From: JALGVA01 sp964617715
Lineage (GTDB): Bacteria; Armatimonadota; Zipacnadia; Zipacnadales; UBA5352
Direction: 5' to 3'
NCBI GenBank assembly: GCA_964617715.1
Contig: CAZTZN010000002.1
Location: forward strand, 30,233 to 94,232
Length of the DNA: 64,000 nt
Part shown: positions 24,063 to 33,327 of the stretch, in pieces
How positions within the stretch are numbered: position 1 is the first letter of the stretch
How the letters are laid out: each line of letters opens with the position of its first letter
Notes under the pieces: generated by a model
Seen by the model: only the letters and a program-made list of their open reading frames with translations
Database searches by the model: none
Told to the model about the DNA's origin: nothing
Translations under genes and position numbers: made by a program

Positions 24063-25595
24063 ATGCGCGAGACACGCCGTGAGCTGGCGCGCCGGCCGCG
24101 CCGCATCATATTCAACAACGATGGTGACGATGCGGTCTACGAGTGCGATGAGCCCACCGGCGAGAACCTGCTGGCCCAGCGCACGACACCCCTGCTGGGC
24201 TCGCAGGTGGACAGCATCTTCTACTGCCCGTGGTGCTCGGGCTTCGGGCTGACCACCATGCGCAGCGACGTCGCCGAGCGCTTCGTGACCACCGACCGCA
24301 TCTTCCACAGGAACATCACCGGAGCGCTGCACGACCAGGGCACCGACCCGTCGCAGATCATGAGCGAGTTCTGCCGCGCGCACGGCCTGGAGTACTTCTG
24401 GTCGCTGCGCATGAACGACGTGCATGACGGCGCCATGACCGCGGAAGGTGACTTCTACTACCCCGAGCTGTTCCCGCAGTTCAAACGCGATCACCCCCAG
24501 TTCCTCATCGGTGAGAAGGGCGAGGCGCCGCCATTCACGCGCGATGGCCGCTGCTGGTCGAGCGTCAACTTCGCCGAGCCGGTGGTTCGCGAGCGTTGCT
24601 TTCGCATCATTGAGGACGCCATCAGACGCTACGACATCGACGGCATTGAACTGGACTTCTGCCGCCACCTGTGCTACTTCCGCAGCCACGCATTTGCCGG
24701 CGCGGCGACGCAGGAGGACCGTGACGCGATGACCGGACTGATGAGACGCGTGCGTGAGCTTGCGGTCGCGCGGGAAGGGGAGTTGGGCCGACCGCTGCTC
24801 GTCGCGGTGCGCGTGCCCGACTCCGTGGACTACTGCCGCGATGTGGGGCTCGACCTCGAGGCCTGGCTCGCCGAGGAGCTGGCCGACATCCTCATCGTGA
24901 CCGACTACTTCCGTCTGCGCCCGTGGCAGGCAAGCGTTGAACTGGGAGCGCGCTATGATGTCCCCGTCTTCGCCTGCCTGGCCGACCCTCGGGTAACCGA
25001 CGCGATCGCCAACCGCCGGCGTCTGCAGCCCGCGACCTACCGCGGTCGCGCCGCTGCCGCCTGGTACGCCGGCGCCGATGCGATCTATATCTACAACCTG
25101 TTCGACCCGCGCAGCCGCATCTGGCGGGAGCTGGGCGATCCGGTGGCGTTGCGCAGGATGGACAAGACCTACTGGGCCTCCGCCCTGGGCCCCAAGGCCA
25201 TCGAGTACTACCTGGTCGGCGGCGAGCGCTACAACGAGACCGAGACCCTGTGCCCTGATCGCCCGGCCGCGCTGGCGGCTGGCGAGACGCTGCGCGTGAC
25301 CATCGAGACCGGCGACGAAGACACCGACGCCGCGCCGATGCTCACGCTCAGCCTGCAGATCCAGGACGTGCTCGACCCCGCAGCGCTCGCGGTTGCTCTC
25401 AACGGCTCGCGCGTTGACGGGGGCGTGGTGGACGACGGCTGGCTGCGCCTGTTTCCGGATGTCTCTCTGCTCCGCGCGGGCGCGAATGAGGTCACGATCG
25501 CGCTCACGCGCTCGGCAGGCGATACGCCGACGGTGCGCGACCTGCGTCTGGACGTCACCTACCCGCAGCCCGCGGCCGACCGGACGCCCCGATGA
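24063..25595 (+). CDS. Glycosyl-hydrolase-like TIM-barrel protein of unknown specificity
   Basis: I prefer ATG 24063 (MRETRRELARRPRRIIFNND) with GGTGAG six bases upstream; a TTG at 23997 would add 22 residues with no ribosome-binding site. The 510-residue product lacks a signal peptide. It starts with a beta strand RRIIFNNDGDD, has FYCPWCSGFG, FFWSLRMND-type loop YFWSLRMNDVHDG, and IDGIELDFCRHLCYF, features shared with uncharacterised TIM-barrel proteins of Planctomycetota-like bacteria distantly related to glycoside hydrolases. A C-terminal beta-sandwich (about 410-505) follows. Catalytic residues cannot be assigned with certainty; Glu and Asp in GIELDF are candidates. It lies 105 bases after the alpha/beta hydrolase. 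Confidence 0.75.
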   Translation: MRETRRELARRPRRIIFNNDGDDAVYECDEPTGENLLAQRTTPLLGSQVDSIFYCPWCSGFGLTTMRSDVAERFVTTDRIFHRNITGALHDQGTDPSQIMSEFCRAHGLEYFWSLRMNDVHDGAMTAEGDFYYPELFPQFKRDHPQFLIGEKGEAPPFTRDGRCWSSVNFAEPVVRERCFRIIEDAIRRYDIDGIELDFCRHLCYFRSHAFAGAATQEDRDAMTGLMRRVRELAVAREGELGRPLLVAVRVPDSVDYCRDVGLDLEAWLAEELADILIVTDYFRLRPWQASVELGARYDVPVFACLADPRVTDAIANRRRLQPATYRGRAAAAWYAGADAIYIYNLFDPRSRIWRELGDPVALRRMDKTYWASALGPKAIEYYLVGGERYNETETLCPDRPAALAAGETLRVTIETGDEDTDAAPMLTLSLQIQDVLDPAALAVALNGSRVDGGVVDDGWLRLFPDVSLLRAGANEVTIALTRSAGDTPTVRDLRLDVTYPQPAADRTPR

Positions 25596-25754
25596 CCCCC
25601 GGCTCCCACCTGCCGTCGCCTGAGCGCGGCGCCGCCCTGTGGGCGACGCCGCGTCGATCTGAAGGGCACGCCCCGGAGCGCGGCGAAGTAGCCCCCATCA
25701 CAGAGCACAGCCGGCGGCCATGCCGCCGCTCGACGACGGATCGGGAGGACCACC

Positions 25755-26552
25755 ATGAAGGTCGGACTGAGCGGGATCATCACACCATCGGAATGGAGCT
25801 ACCAGCAGACACTGCAGAACGCGAAGGATGCCGGTTACGAGGCGTTCGAGCTGACCTTCCGTGAGGATCGCGACACCAGGCTCGACACCATGACCGACCA
25901 GAAGATCGCGGACATGGTGAAGATGGCCGAGGACATGGGCATTGAGCTGGCCGCCGCGGTCGGCTCGGGGGAGCCGCGGCCCGATATCATGACCGGCGAT
26001 GAGGGCCGCCGCCGCGAAAGCATCGACGAGATCAAGCATATCCTCGAAGTTGTGCACAAGTTCGGCATTGACACCTGGCTGCTCGTGCCCGGGCGGGTCA
26101 GCGAGGAGTGCCACTACGACGATGCCTACTACAACGCGCGTGATGCGCTGGCGGAGCTGGCTCCCTTCGCCGAGGACATCGACGTGGTCATCGCGGTCGA
26201 ATACGTCTGGAACCGCTTCCTGCTCTCCCCCATGGAGTTCGCCCGCTTCCTCGACGAGATCGGGTCATCGCACGTGGGTCTCTACTTCGACACCGGCAAC
26301 ATGGTCATCCAGAGCTACCCCGAGCAGTGGGTGAAGATCGTCGGCACCGGCGTGAAGAAGGTGCACTTCAAGGACTTCAAGCGCGAGGGCTACCAGTGGA
26401 CGCCGCTGCTCGAGGGCGATGTCAACTTCCCGCTGGTCATGGCGGAGCTGCGCAAGATCGGCTACGACGACGCGCTGACCTCCGAAGTCAGCCCGCGCAT
26501 CGAGTCGCTGGAGGCGACTGCGGCCAAGATCCGCCAGATCATGGAGATGTGA
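25755..26552 (+). CDS. Sugar phosphate isomerase/epimerase family protein
   Basis: A 265-residue TIM-barrel protein of the xylose-isomerase-like (AP_endonuc_2) family; GGAGG lies just before ATG 25755. Features seen: GYEAFELTFRED (28-39), metal-site candidates in AVEYVWNRFL, VGLYFDTGNMV (Asp ligand), KKVHFKDFKREG (His ligand), and 'DDALTSEVSPR' (Glu ligand). Such proteins isomerise or epimerise ketoses or inositols. No signal peptide, so cytoplasmic; it could process sugars released by the secreted neighbours. A 159-base gap separates it from the preceding gene. Confidence 0.88.
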   Translation: MKVGLSGIITPSEWSYQQTLQNAKDAGYEAFELTFREDRDTRLDTMTDQKIADMVKMAEDMGIELAAAVGSGEPRPDIMTGDEGRRRESIDEIKHILEVVHKFGIDTWLLVPGRVSEECHYDDAYYNARDALAELAPFAEDIDVVIAVEYVWNRFLLSPMEFARFLDEIGSSHVGLYFDTGNMVIQSYPEQWVKIVGTGVKKVHFKDFKREGYQWTPLLEGDVNFPLVMAELRKIGYDDALTSEVSPRIESLEATAAKIRQIMEM

Positions 26553-26584
26553 GCGGCTATCCGACGCCGCTCCCGCCGGGGGTG

Positions 26585-27328
26585 ATGGCAGTGACGCTGA
26601 ACGTGGCCCACCGCGGGGATCCCTCCAGCGCGCCTGAGAGCACGCTGCCGGCATTTGAGGCGGCGATGGCCCTGGGCGTGGACATGGTCGAGTTCGACGT
26701 CCACCAGCTCGCCGATGGTGCGCTGGTGGTCATGCACGACGCCACGGTTGATCGCTGCACCGACGGCTCGGGCGCGCTGGCAGAGATGACCCTCAATCAG
26801 GTGCGCGCGCTCGACGCCGGATCGTGGTTCTCCCCCCGGTTCGCGGGCGTGCAGGTTCCGACCATGGCCGAGGCCCTGGCGGCGCTGCCCGAACCGGTGT
26901 TGCTCAACATCCACTTGAAGACGGTTCCCCAAGGTTCCGGCGGGTTCGAGCGCGCGGTGCTGGCGGAGATTGAAGCGGCCGGGGCCGAGCCCCGATCCCT
27001 GATTGTGCACCACGACCTGGCGACCCTCGACCGCATGCGCGCGATGGCGCCGGAGCTGCGCTACTGCCTGCTGCCGGACACGCCCGACGGCTTCGAGTAC
27101 ATCGCTCGGGCCGCCACTGAAGGCTTCAGCGTGCTCCAGCCCGGGCGCGGGATGATGAGCGCCGAGTTCTGCCGGGCGGTTCACGACGCCGAGATGGTCG
27201 CCAACGTCTTCTACGCCGATGACGCCGAGACGATGGAGCAGTATGTCGCCTGGGGCATCGACGGCATCCTGACCAACCGCCCGGCCCTGCTCGCCCGGGT
27301 CCTGGGCGAACCGGGCAGCAATCACTGA
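26585..27328 (+). CDS. Glycerophosphodiester phosphodiesterase family protein
   Basis: A 247-residue GDPD-family hydrolase that cleaves glycerophosphodiesters to glycerol-3-phosphate and an alcohol. N-terminal catalytic motif VAHRGDPSSAPESTLPAF (usual HRG...PENT), then GVDMVEFDVHQLADGALVVMHD over about 40-60 with the metal-binding Glu, Asp and catalytic His, DRCTDGSG, and IDGILTNRPALL near the end. No signal peptide. The start is uncertain: GTG 26549 overlaps the previous stop, ATG 26585 and GTG 26591 follow a GGGGGTG. Some such enzymes act in teichoic-acid or phospholipid turnover. Confidence 0.88.
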   Translation: MAVTLNVAHRGDPSSAPESTLPAFEAAMALGVDMVEFDVHQLADGALVVMHDATVDRCTDGSGALAEMTLNQVRALDAGSWFSPRFAGVQVPTMAEALAALPEPVLLNIHLKTVPQGSGGFERAVLAEIEAAGAEPRSLIVHHDLATLDRMRAMAPELRYCLLPDTPDGFEYIARAATEGFSVLQPGRGMMSAEFCRAVHDAEMVANVFYADDAETMEQYVAWGIDGILTNRPALLARVLGEPGSNH

Positions 27329-27338
27329 GGTGATCGGG

Positions 27339-28610
27339 ATGAAGTGCGCAGCACTCTTCGCGGCAGTCGCGCTGACCTGCACGTACGTCGCCGACGCGGC
27401 CACGGTTCACGTCCGGGGGGCGGATGGCCACTGGATCGAGATTGAGGCGCAAACCGATGGCGACATTGTCAGCTTCACCATCACCCCCGAGCAGGCGGCC
27501 GGCGGCCGCGCGCTGGTAGTGATCAACAAGCCCGACTGGATGGTGCTCGATGATGCCGAGCCGCCGCGGGTGATCGGCTACACGCTCGGCGACGAGACCA
27601 TCGAGCTGAGCCCCGGGGCAGCCATCGAACTCGGCGCGGTCGGCGACGGGACGCGTATCTCGCTGGACATCGCCGACAACGCCAACCCGATAGATGTCAA
27701 CTCCCTGGCCCTGCGCGTTACGGGCGGGGCGGAGGCAACCTTCCAGGTCACCGAGGAAGACCGGGAGGGGCACTCGGCGGTGGTCGAGTTGGACCTGAGC
27801 CGCCTGGGGCCGGGCGCGTACGACGGCACGATTACCGTCGCCGACCTGGCGCCATCGGGCAATACCGCCGAGCTGCCTGTCCGCTTCTCGATCTTCGGCA
27901 TGAAGGTCACACCCGACGGGCAAACTATCCGCCTCGCTGCAGGCGGCGCGGGTTTCTCGATCAACGGCGACCCACGGCAGACCGTCACCGTGGAGGCCGC
28001 GGGGGTCTCGGCCTATCCGACCCTGCAGATCGGTGCGCCTTACCTTTACGTGCGCGATTTCGCCCAGGTGCGGGAGTTGGCGTCCGTCTCCGGCTGGCAC
28101 ATGATGGAGGCGGACTGCGCGCTCGAGGACATCGACGGCAACCCGATGACGAACGAAGAGGCGGGGGCTCAGGTGCGCCTGGTCATCGCCGCCCATCCGG
28201 AACTGCCGGTCACCGTAGTGCGCACCGAGGTGACCAACCTGGCCGACGCGCGCGACGTCTACTGCTTCTGGGGCTGGCTGCCGGGTGCCAACTACGTGAC
28301 GCCCGACGGCGAGACGCACGAATGGTCAATGCAGTACCGCGACTTCGGGCACCCGGGTTGGGTCTACATCGCGCCGCGCGATCCGAGCCGATCCGGAGTC
28401 GGCTGGATCACGCCTGCGGTCTTCGGCGAGTCGCGCTTCGGAACGATGATCGTGTACACTGACCCCAAGAAGATCACGGTCGAGCATGGCGAGAGCGTCT
28501 CCACGGTGTTCGCGATCATGCCCGCGACCGGACCCGAGGCCGTGCGCACCGCCGCAGAGGCCCTGGCGCGGTCGGCCCTCGAGGAGTTTGCCGCGGTGCT
28601 CGGCGAGTAA
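27339..28610 (+). CDS. Secreted protein of unknown function
   Basis: ATG 27339 has GAGGTGAT five bases upstream. The 423-residue product has a signal peptide (CAALFAAVALTCTYVADA) and is beta-rich throughout: an N-terminal Ig-like half (about 25-200) and a C-terminal half (about 205-400) with 'WGWLPGANYVTPDG', 'HPGWVYIAPRDPSRSGVGW' and a final helix. The second half looks like a galactose-mutarotase-like supersandwich in general style, but no catalytic motif is identifiable. It is the last gene of the argS-linked plus-strand set and ends just before a strong bidirectional terminator. Confidence 0.7.
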   Translation: MKCAALFAAVALTCTYVADAATVHVRGADGHWIEIEAQTDGDIVSFTITPEQAAGGRALVVINKPDWMVLDDAEPPRVIGYTLGDETIELSPGAAIELGAVGDGTRISLDIADNANPIDVNSLALRVTGGAEATFQVTEEDREGHSAVVELDLSRLGPGAYDGTITVADLAPSGNTAELPVRFSIFGMKVTPDGQTIRLAAGGAGFSINGDPRQTVTVEAAGVSAYPTLQIGAPYLYVRDFAQVRELASVSGWHMMEADCALEDIDGNPMTNEEAGAQVRLVIAAHPELPVTVVRTEVTNLADARDVYCFWGWLPGANYVTPDGETHEWSMQYRDFGHPGWVYIAPRDPSRSGVGWITPAVFGESRFGTMIVYTDPKKITVEHGESVSTVFAIMPATGPEAVRTAAEALARSALEEFAAVLGE

Positions 28611-28633
28611 CAGCCTTCATGCACGCACGGAAA

Positions 28634-28664
28634 GAGGCGGCCCGGCGAGATGCCGGGCCGCCTC
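28634..28664. terminator. Bidirectional terminator between the secreted protein gene and hppA
   Basis: A perfect 13-bp stem (28634-28646 with 28652-28664) with a five-base loop lies between two convergent genes, 24 bases from each stop. It can serve both strands; no long T-run is seen on either side. Confidence 0.75.
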
Positions 28665-28687
28665 AGTGGGTGTGATGCGTCCGCAGG

Positions 28688-30952
28688 TCAGGCTACCTGG
28701 TCGCTGCTCACACGCTTCTGAACCTCGACCTGCGCCTCACCCTTGCGCTTGGAGATGACCAGGGCGATCGCGATGATGACCGCCAGCACCAGGCCGGTGA
28801 GGATCAACGCGAGGGAACCGGCGGCCTTGACGATGATCGGGACTACCAGCAGCCCCACCAGGTTCATGACCTTGATGAGTGGGTTCAGAGCCGGACCGGC
28901 GGTGTCCTTGAACGGATCGCCGACGGTGTCGCCCGTGACCGCGGCGGCGTGGGCATCGGAGCCCTTGCCGCCGTAGGCGCCGTCCTCAATGACCTTCTTG
29001 GCGTTATCCCAGGCGCCACCGGCGTCACACAGCAGCACCGCCATGAGCTGGCCGCTCACGATGATCCCGGCGAGGAAACCGCCCAGGCCCAGCCACCCCA
29101 GCCAGGCGCCCACCACGACAGGGGCAAGCACCGCCAGCAGGCCGGGGGCGACAAGCTCCTTGATGGCCGACGTCGTGCAGATGTCCACGACCTTGGCTGA
29201 CTCGGGCATGGCCGTGCCCTCCATCAGGCCGGGGATCTCGCGGAACTGCCGCCGCACCTCGTTGATGATGAAGAAGGCGGCGCGGCCGACCGCGCGGATG
29301 GTCATCGAACTGAACAGGAACGGCATGGCGCCGCCCACCAGCAGCCCGATGAACACCCTCGGGTCATCCAGCGGGATCGAGTACTGCGTGAGCGCGGCGG
29401 CGCTCACCGCCTCACCCGCCGACGCGCCCGCCTCGGCCCCCGCCACCTTCGACAGGTAGGAACCGAACAGGGCGATCGCCGCAATGACCGCCGAAGCAAT
29501 CGCAAGCCCCTTCGTGGCCGCCTTTGTGGTGTTGCCCACCGCGTCCAGCACCTCGACGACCGGCATGGCCTCGGGCACGTCGGCCATCTCACAGATCCCC
29601 TGGGCGTTGTCGGCCACCGGGCCGTAGGTGTCCATGGAGATGACCACACCGGTGGTGGTCAGCATGCCCAGGCCGACGAGCGAGACGCCGTAGAGGATGC
29701 CGATGGGCCCCTCCTCGCCGAATACGAAGATCGAGAAGCCGATTGCCAGACAGATGACCATCAACGCCCACACGGTGCCCTCGAGGCCCACACCGAAGCC
29801 GGCCAGCAGGTTGGTGGCCGCACCGGTCTGCGAGGCCTCAGCAATCTCCTGCACCGGCTCGTACTGACTCGAGGTGTAGTACTCGGTGAGCTTGTAGATA
29901 CCGATGGCCAGCGCCAGGCCGGCGAGCGTCGCCAGGAACAGCTTCAGGTCGTGAGCGTAGTACTGGGCGACGAAGAAGAAGCCGATGGCCGACAGCACGG
30001 CGCTCCACACGAAGCCGCGCGTGATCGGCTTCATCGGGTGTTCCTCTTCGTTACGCAGCCTGACGATGGACGTGCCGATGATCGAGGTGATCACGCCGAT
30101 GCCACGCACGATCAGCGGGAAGATGATCCACACGCGCGCCAGCTCGGGGTTGGTCTCCGCGTGCGCCAGCGCCAGGATCATCGAGGCAACCAGCGTGACT
30201 TCGTAGGACTCGAAGATGTCGGCCGCCATCCCGGCGCAGTCGCCCACGTTGTCGCCGACGTTGTCGGCGATGACCGCGGCGTTGCGCGGATCATCCTCGG
30301 GGATGCCGGCCTCGACCTTGCCGACCAGGTCGGCGCCGACGTCGGCGGCCTTGGTGTAGATGCCCCCTCCCACACGCATGAACAGCGCGAGCAGCGAGCC
30401 GCCGAAGCCGAAGCCCAGCAACACCTCAGTGGCGAACTGCTTGTAAACCATGAAGATGATGGTCGCGCCCACCAGGCCCATGGCCACGGTGAACATCCCC
30501 GCCACCGCGCCCGAGCGGAAGGCGACGGCGAGCGCGCCGCTCATGCTGGTGCGCGCGGCGTTCGCGCAGCGCACATTGCCGCGCACCGCCAGGTTCATGC
30601 CGATGAACCCGGTCAGGCCTGAGGCAACACACCCGAGCAGGAACGCGATGCCCCTGCCCAGCCCCAGCGCCCAGCCGGAGATCTGCTCGCCACCGGCGGT
30701 GAGGCCGGTGAGGGTCAGCGCGATGAACAGGATGACCACCAGTCCGGCGATCGTGCGGAACTGGCGGTTGAGGTAGGCCGCCGCGCCCTCCTGGATCTGC
30801 CCCGCCACCTGTTGCATCTTCTCGGTGCCCGGATCCTTGCCCAGGATCTCCTTGCGCAACATCAGGCCATAGATGAGGCCGACCACTGCCGAGCCCAGTG
30901 TGGCCCACAGAGCGACGGTCTCGAAGGTTGTGAACTGGCCGAACTCTTGCAC
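28688..30952 (-). CDS. hppA: Membrane-bound ion-pumping pyrophosphatase
   Basis: HppA couples hydrolysis of pyrophosphate to ion transport across the cytoplasmic membrane. The 754-residue product (GTG 30952, with GGGAGG upstream) has about 16 hydrophobic segments and the catalytic loops GGIYTKAADVGADLVGK (197-213) and DNVGDNVGD (230-238). In the segment GNTTKAATKG, Lys477 and Thr480 occupy the positions that in characterised members mark the K+-independent class, whose known members pump protons rather than sodium; pump specificity here is therefore inferred as H+. It has its own promoter and a leader with a small hairpin. Confidence 0.95.
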   Translation of the reverse strand: MQEFGQFTTFETVALWATLGSAVVGLIYGLMLRKEILGKDPGTEKMQQVAGQIQEGAAAYLNRQFRTIAGLVVILFIALTLTGLTAGGEQISGWALGLGRGIAFLLGCVASGLTGFIGMNLAVRGNVRCANAARTSMSGALAVAFRSGAVAGMFTVAMGLVGATIIFMVYKQFATEVLLGFGFGGSLLALFMRVGGGIYTKAADVGADLVGKVEAGIPEDDPRNAAVIADNVGDNVGDCAGMAADIFESYEVTLVASMILALAHAETNPELARVWIIFPLIVRGIGVITSIIGTSIVRLRNEEEHPMKPITRGFVWSAVLSAIGFFFVAQYYAHDLKLFLATLAGLALAIGIYKLTEYYTSSQYEPVQEIAEASQTGAATNLLAGFGVGLEGTVWALMVICLAIGFSIFVFGEEGPIGILYGVSLVGLGMLTTTGVVISMDTYGPVADNAQGICEMADVPEAMPVVEVLDAVGNTTKAATKGLAIASAVIAAIALFGSYLSKVAGAEAGASAGEAVSAAALTQYSIPLDDPRVFIGLLVGGAMPFLFSSMTIRAVGRAAFFIINEVRRQFREIPGLMEGTAMPESAKVVDICTTSAIKELVAPGLLAVLAPVVVGAWLGWLGLGGFLAGIIVSGQLMAVLLCDAGGAWDNAKKVIEDGAYGGKGSDAHAAAVTGDTVGDPFKDTAGPALNPLIKVMNLVGLLVVPIIVKAAGSLALILTGLVLAVIIAIALVISKRKGEAQVEVQKRVSSDQVA

Positions 30953-30973
30953 TGTCCGATTCCTCCCAGCATT

Positions 30974-30999
30974 TCAGCCTGTACACACGGACAGGCTGA
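30974..30999 (-). repeat. Inverted repeat in the hppA leader
   Basis: Arms TCAGCCTG (30974-30981) and CAGGCTGA (30992-30999) pair perfectly around ten bases, just upstream of the hppA ribosome-binding site (30961-30967). It could affect translation or mRNA stability. Confidence 0.4.
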
Positions 31000-31076
31000 C
31001 TGTGGTACACAACGCGGGTCTCTGAGGATGGGAATATCAGAGCCGAGGCTGTGCCTGGTCTGCGAAGGTTCGTCCC

Positions 31077-31105
31077 ATTGTAACCATCGGCCCCATCGCA
31101 GGCAA
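31077..31105 (-). promoter_or_regulatory. Promoter of hppA
   Basis: Minus-strand TTGCCT (31105-31100) and TACAAT (31082-31077) with a 17-bp spacer, between the uppP stop and the hppA start. The leader would be about 118 bases. Confidence 0.65.
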
Positions 31106-31135
31106 GACCCGGTTGGCCGATGGCGAAAAAAAGGG

Positions 31136-31957
31136 CTACGCGAGCCCGCTCAGGTCCGCGACCACGGCCGCCAGCCCGAGCGCGTAGCAGTAGAACGCAA
31201 ACCACCTGAGGTTGCGCGACTGCACCGCGCCGATAACCAGCCAGATGGCCAGGTAGCCGGTCGCCGCCGCGATAGCCGCGCACACCAGGTACAGGCCCAA
31301 CGCCCCGCTGGCTTGCAGCTTGGGGATCTCCGCTACGGTGCCCGCCAGGATCGCCGGCACGGACATCAGAAAGGCGAACCGCGCCGCCCACCGGCGTCTG
31401 AAGCCCAGCGCCAACCCGGCCGCGATAGTCGATCCCGAGCGCGAGATGCCCGGCACGATTGCGATGAGTTGCGCACCCCCCACCAGCAGCGCATCGCGAG
31501 GCGCAGTGTCCTCCGGCGCCTTGGTGCGGCGGCCGACGCGTTCTGACACCAGCAGTGCGGTTCCGGTCAGCAGAAGGGCACAACCGACCGCCCACGGCAC
31601 GTGGAACAGGTACTCGATCTGCTCCTTCACCAGCAGCGCCAGCCCCGCGGGGATGGTCGCCACGACGAGCAGCAGCAGCAGCTTGCGCCCCCACCCGGGC
31701 CGCTCGCCCTCCCCGGCCTCCCGGCCGGGACGAAACACGTCGCGGATGATCTCCGCCAGGTCCGCGCGGTAGTAAAGCACTACGGCCACCAGCGTGCCGA
31801 AGTGCACCAGCACCACAAACTCGATGGGCAGCTCGGACTCCTCACCGCCCATGCCGAACAGCCAGTGCCCCAGCGCGAGGTGCCCCGAGCTGGACACCGG
31901 CAGGAACTCCGTCAGACCCTGAATGACCGCGAGTGTAATCGCCTCAAGCGTCCCCAT
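31136..31957 (-). CDS. uppP: Undecaprenyl-diphosphatase UppP
   Basis: UppP (BacA) dephosphorylates undecaprenyl diphosphate to recycle the lipid carrier of cell-wall synthesis. From ATG 31957 the 273 residues contain the conserved QGLTEFLPVSSSGHL (13-27) and PGISRSGSTI motifs and about eight membrane segments. Its start overlaps the end of the AI-2E-like permease gene by 14 bases, so it is the last gene of the envelope operon rpiB to uppP. A longer frame running into the upstream gene is rejected. Confidence 0.96.
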   Translation of the reverse strand: MGTLEAITLAVIQGLTEFLPVSSSGHLALGHWLFGMGGEESELPIEFVVLVHFGTLVAVVLYYRADLAEIIRDVFRPGREAGEGERPGWGRKLLLLLVVATIPAGLALLVKEQIEYLFHVPWAVGCALLLTGTALLVSERVGRRTKAPEDTAPRDALLVGGAQLIAIVPGISRSGSTIAAGLALGFRRRWAARFAFLMSVPAILAGTVAEIPKLQASGALGLYLVCAAIAAATGYLAIWLVIGAVQSRNLRWFAFYCYALGLAAVVADLSGLA

Positions 31958-33302
31958 GCGTGGGCTCGTCCTCGTCTCCTGCCGCGTCGTCGGTTGCGTC
32001 CGCCGCCACGGTGTCGGTGGGGCCGTCATCCACAGCCGGCCGCTCCCGCTCCCGTGGCTCGACCTCCGGTTCCTCGACCGCGCGCGAGCGGCCCAGCAGC
32101 TCTTCCAGCTCGCGGCCATGCACGTCGTCGCTCATGTACGCCCGATAGTGTATCCAGGCGACCCGCGCCGCCGCCAGCGCCGGCACCGCGACGAACACCC
32201 CGATAATCCCGAAGAACTCCGCACCCACCAGCAGAGCGATGATGACTGCGACCGGATGCAGTCTTGCCCCTTCGCTCATCAGCTTCGGGGCGATGATGCG
32301 GTCCGAGACGAGCTGGATGACTCCGTAGACGACCAGAATGATAAGCGTACGGTTCAGTCCGACGGTCAGCAGCGAGATGGCGGTGATGAGTACCACCGCG
32401 ACGACGCCCCCGACCACGGGCACCATGTTGGCCACGCCGGCGAGGATCCCGAAGGTCAGGTAGACGCGCACGCCCGCAAAGTAGAGTGTGAGCAGAGTAG
32501 CCACGGCGGTGATCAGGGAGATGATCATGACGGTGCGCACATAGCCGCGCACCACCTCGTCCATGTCGCGCACCATGCGGTGGTAGCGCTCGCGGGCCTC
32601 GGGCGGCAGGTGCGCCGCCATGCCCTCGCGCAGAGCGGTGGCGTCGGTCAGGAAGTAGAAGGCGAAGACCGGAACGATCAGCAGACCCACCAACCACGCG
32701 CCGGAGGACAGAATCGAGGACAGCAGGGTGAGCGGCCACTGCAGGATGGCGCCGCCCCAGTCGGCCCAGCGCTTGCGCATGGTCGCCGCCAGCTCCGGAC
32801 CGCTGAGCTGACGGATGATCGAATCGAGCTGCTCCTGTGCCTGCGACCGATAGGGCTCAGGCAGTTGCTCGAGCACATGCTCGAAGAACTCGTCGATTCC
32901 CGTGGCGAGATCGCTCTGCACCCACTGTGTAACCGTGGTCAGGGTCTTGCCCAGCTCGTTGGTGATGGGGGTGACGATGACGGCCGCGAGCACCAGCAGC
33001 AGGACGGTGAACACGATTATGGCGATGAGGGCGGCCACCGCGCGCTTGAAACGCCGCTCCAGGGGCACGGGGATGCGCACCAGCAGATCAACCGCCGGAA
33101 GCAGCAGGTAGGCCAGGGCGACCGCGAGGATCAACAGGATAACTGTCTGCTGCGCGCGCGTGAGCAGGTAGTTAATGGTCGGTGGCAGGTGGAAGATGGC
33201 GTAGAAGATGACCGCGATGACAATCGCGAGGAAGATGATGCGCCGGTTGGTCCAGCGCTCCGTGGATGTCTCGCCAAGTGGTACCGGTTGCCCTTGCGCC
33301 AT
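31944..33302 (-). CDS. AI-2E/PerM family permease
   Basis: A 452-residue polytopic membrane protein of the AI-2E transporter superfamily. Start ATG 33302 (MAQGQPVP). Features: N-terminal pair of membrane helices (about 22-40 and 55-85), a long extracytoplasmic/amphipathic helical region (about 120-205), and the characteristic C-terminal set with FGILAGVANMVPVVGG (about 285-300) and 'SDRIIAPKLMSEGARLHPVAVI'. The tail after residue 400 is Glu/Asp-rich and disordered. Members export small molecules or act as Na+/H+ exchangers; the substrate is not known here. Confidence 0.88.
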   Translation of the reverse strand: MAQGQPVPLGETSTERWTNRRIIFLAIVIAVIFYAIFHLPPTINYLLTRAQQTVILLILAVALAYLLLPAVDLLVRIPVPLERRFKRAVAALIAIIVFTVLLLVLAAVIVTPITNELGKTLTTVTQWVQSDLATGIDEFFEHVLEQLPEPYRSQAQEQLDSIIRQLSGPELAATMRKRWADWGGAILQWPLTLLSSILSSGAWLVGLLIVPVFAFYFLTDATALREGMAAHLPPEARERYHRMVRDMDEVVRGYVRTVMIISLITAVATLLTLYFAGVRVYLTFGILAGVANMVPVVGGVVAVVLITAISLLTVGLNRTLIILVVYGVIQLVSDRIIAPKLMSEGARLHPVAVIIALLVGAEFFGIIGVFVAVPALAAARVAWIHYRAYMSDDVHGRELEELLGRSRAVEEPEVEPRERERPAVDDGPTDTVAADATDDAAGDEDEPTHGDA

Positions 33303-33327
33303 CGCCCTCACTCTCGCGGCGCTGCGG

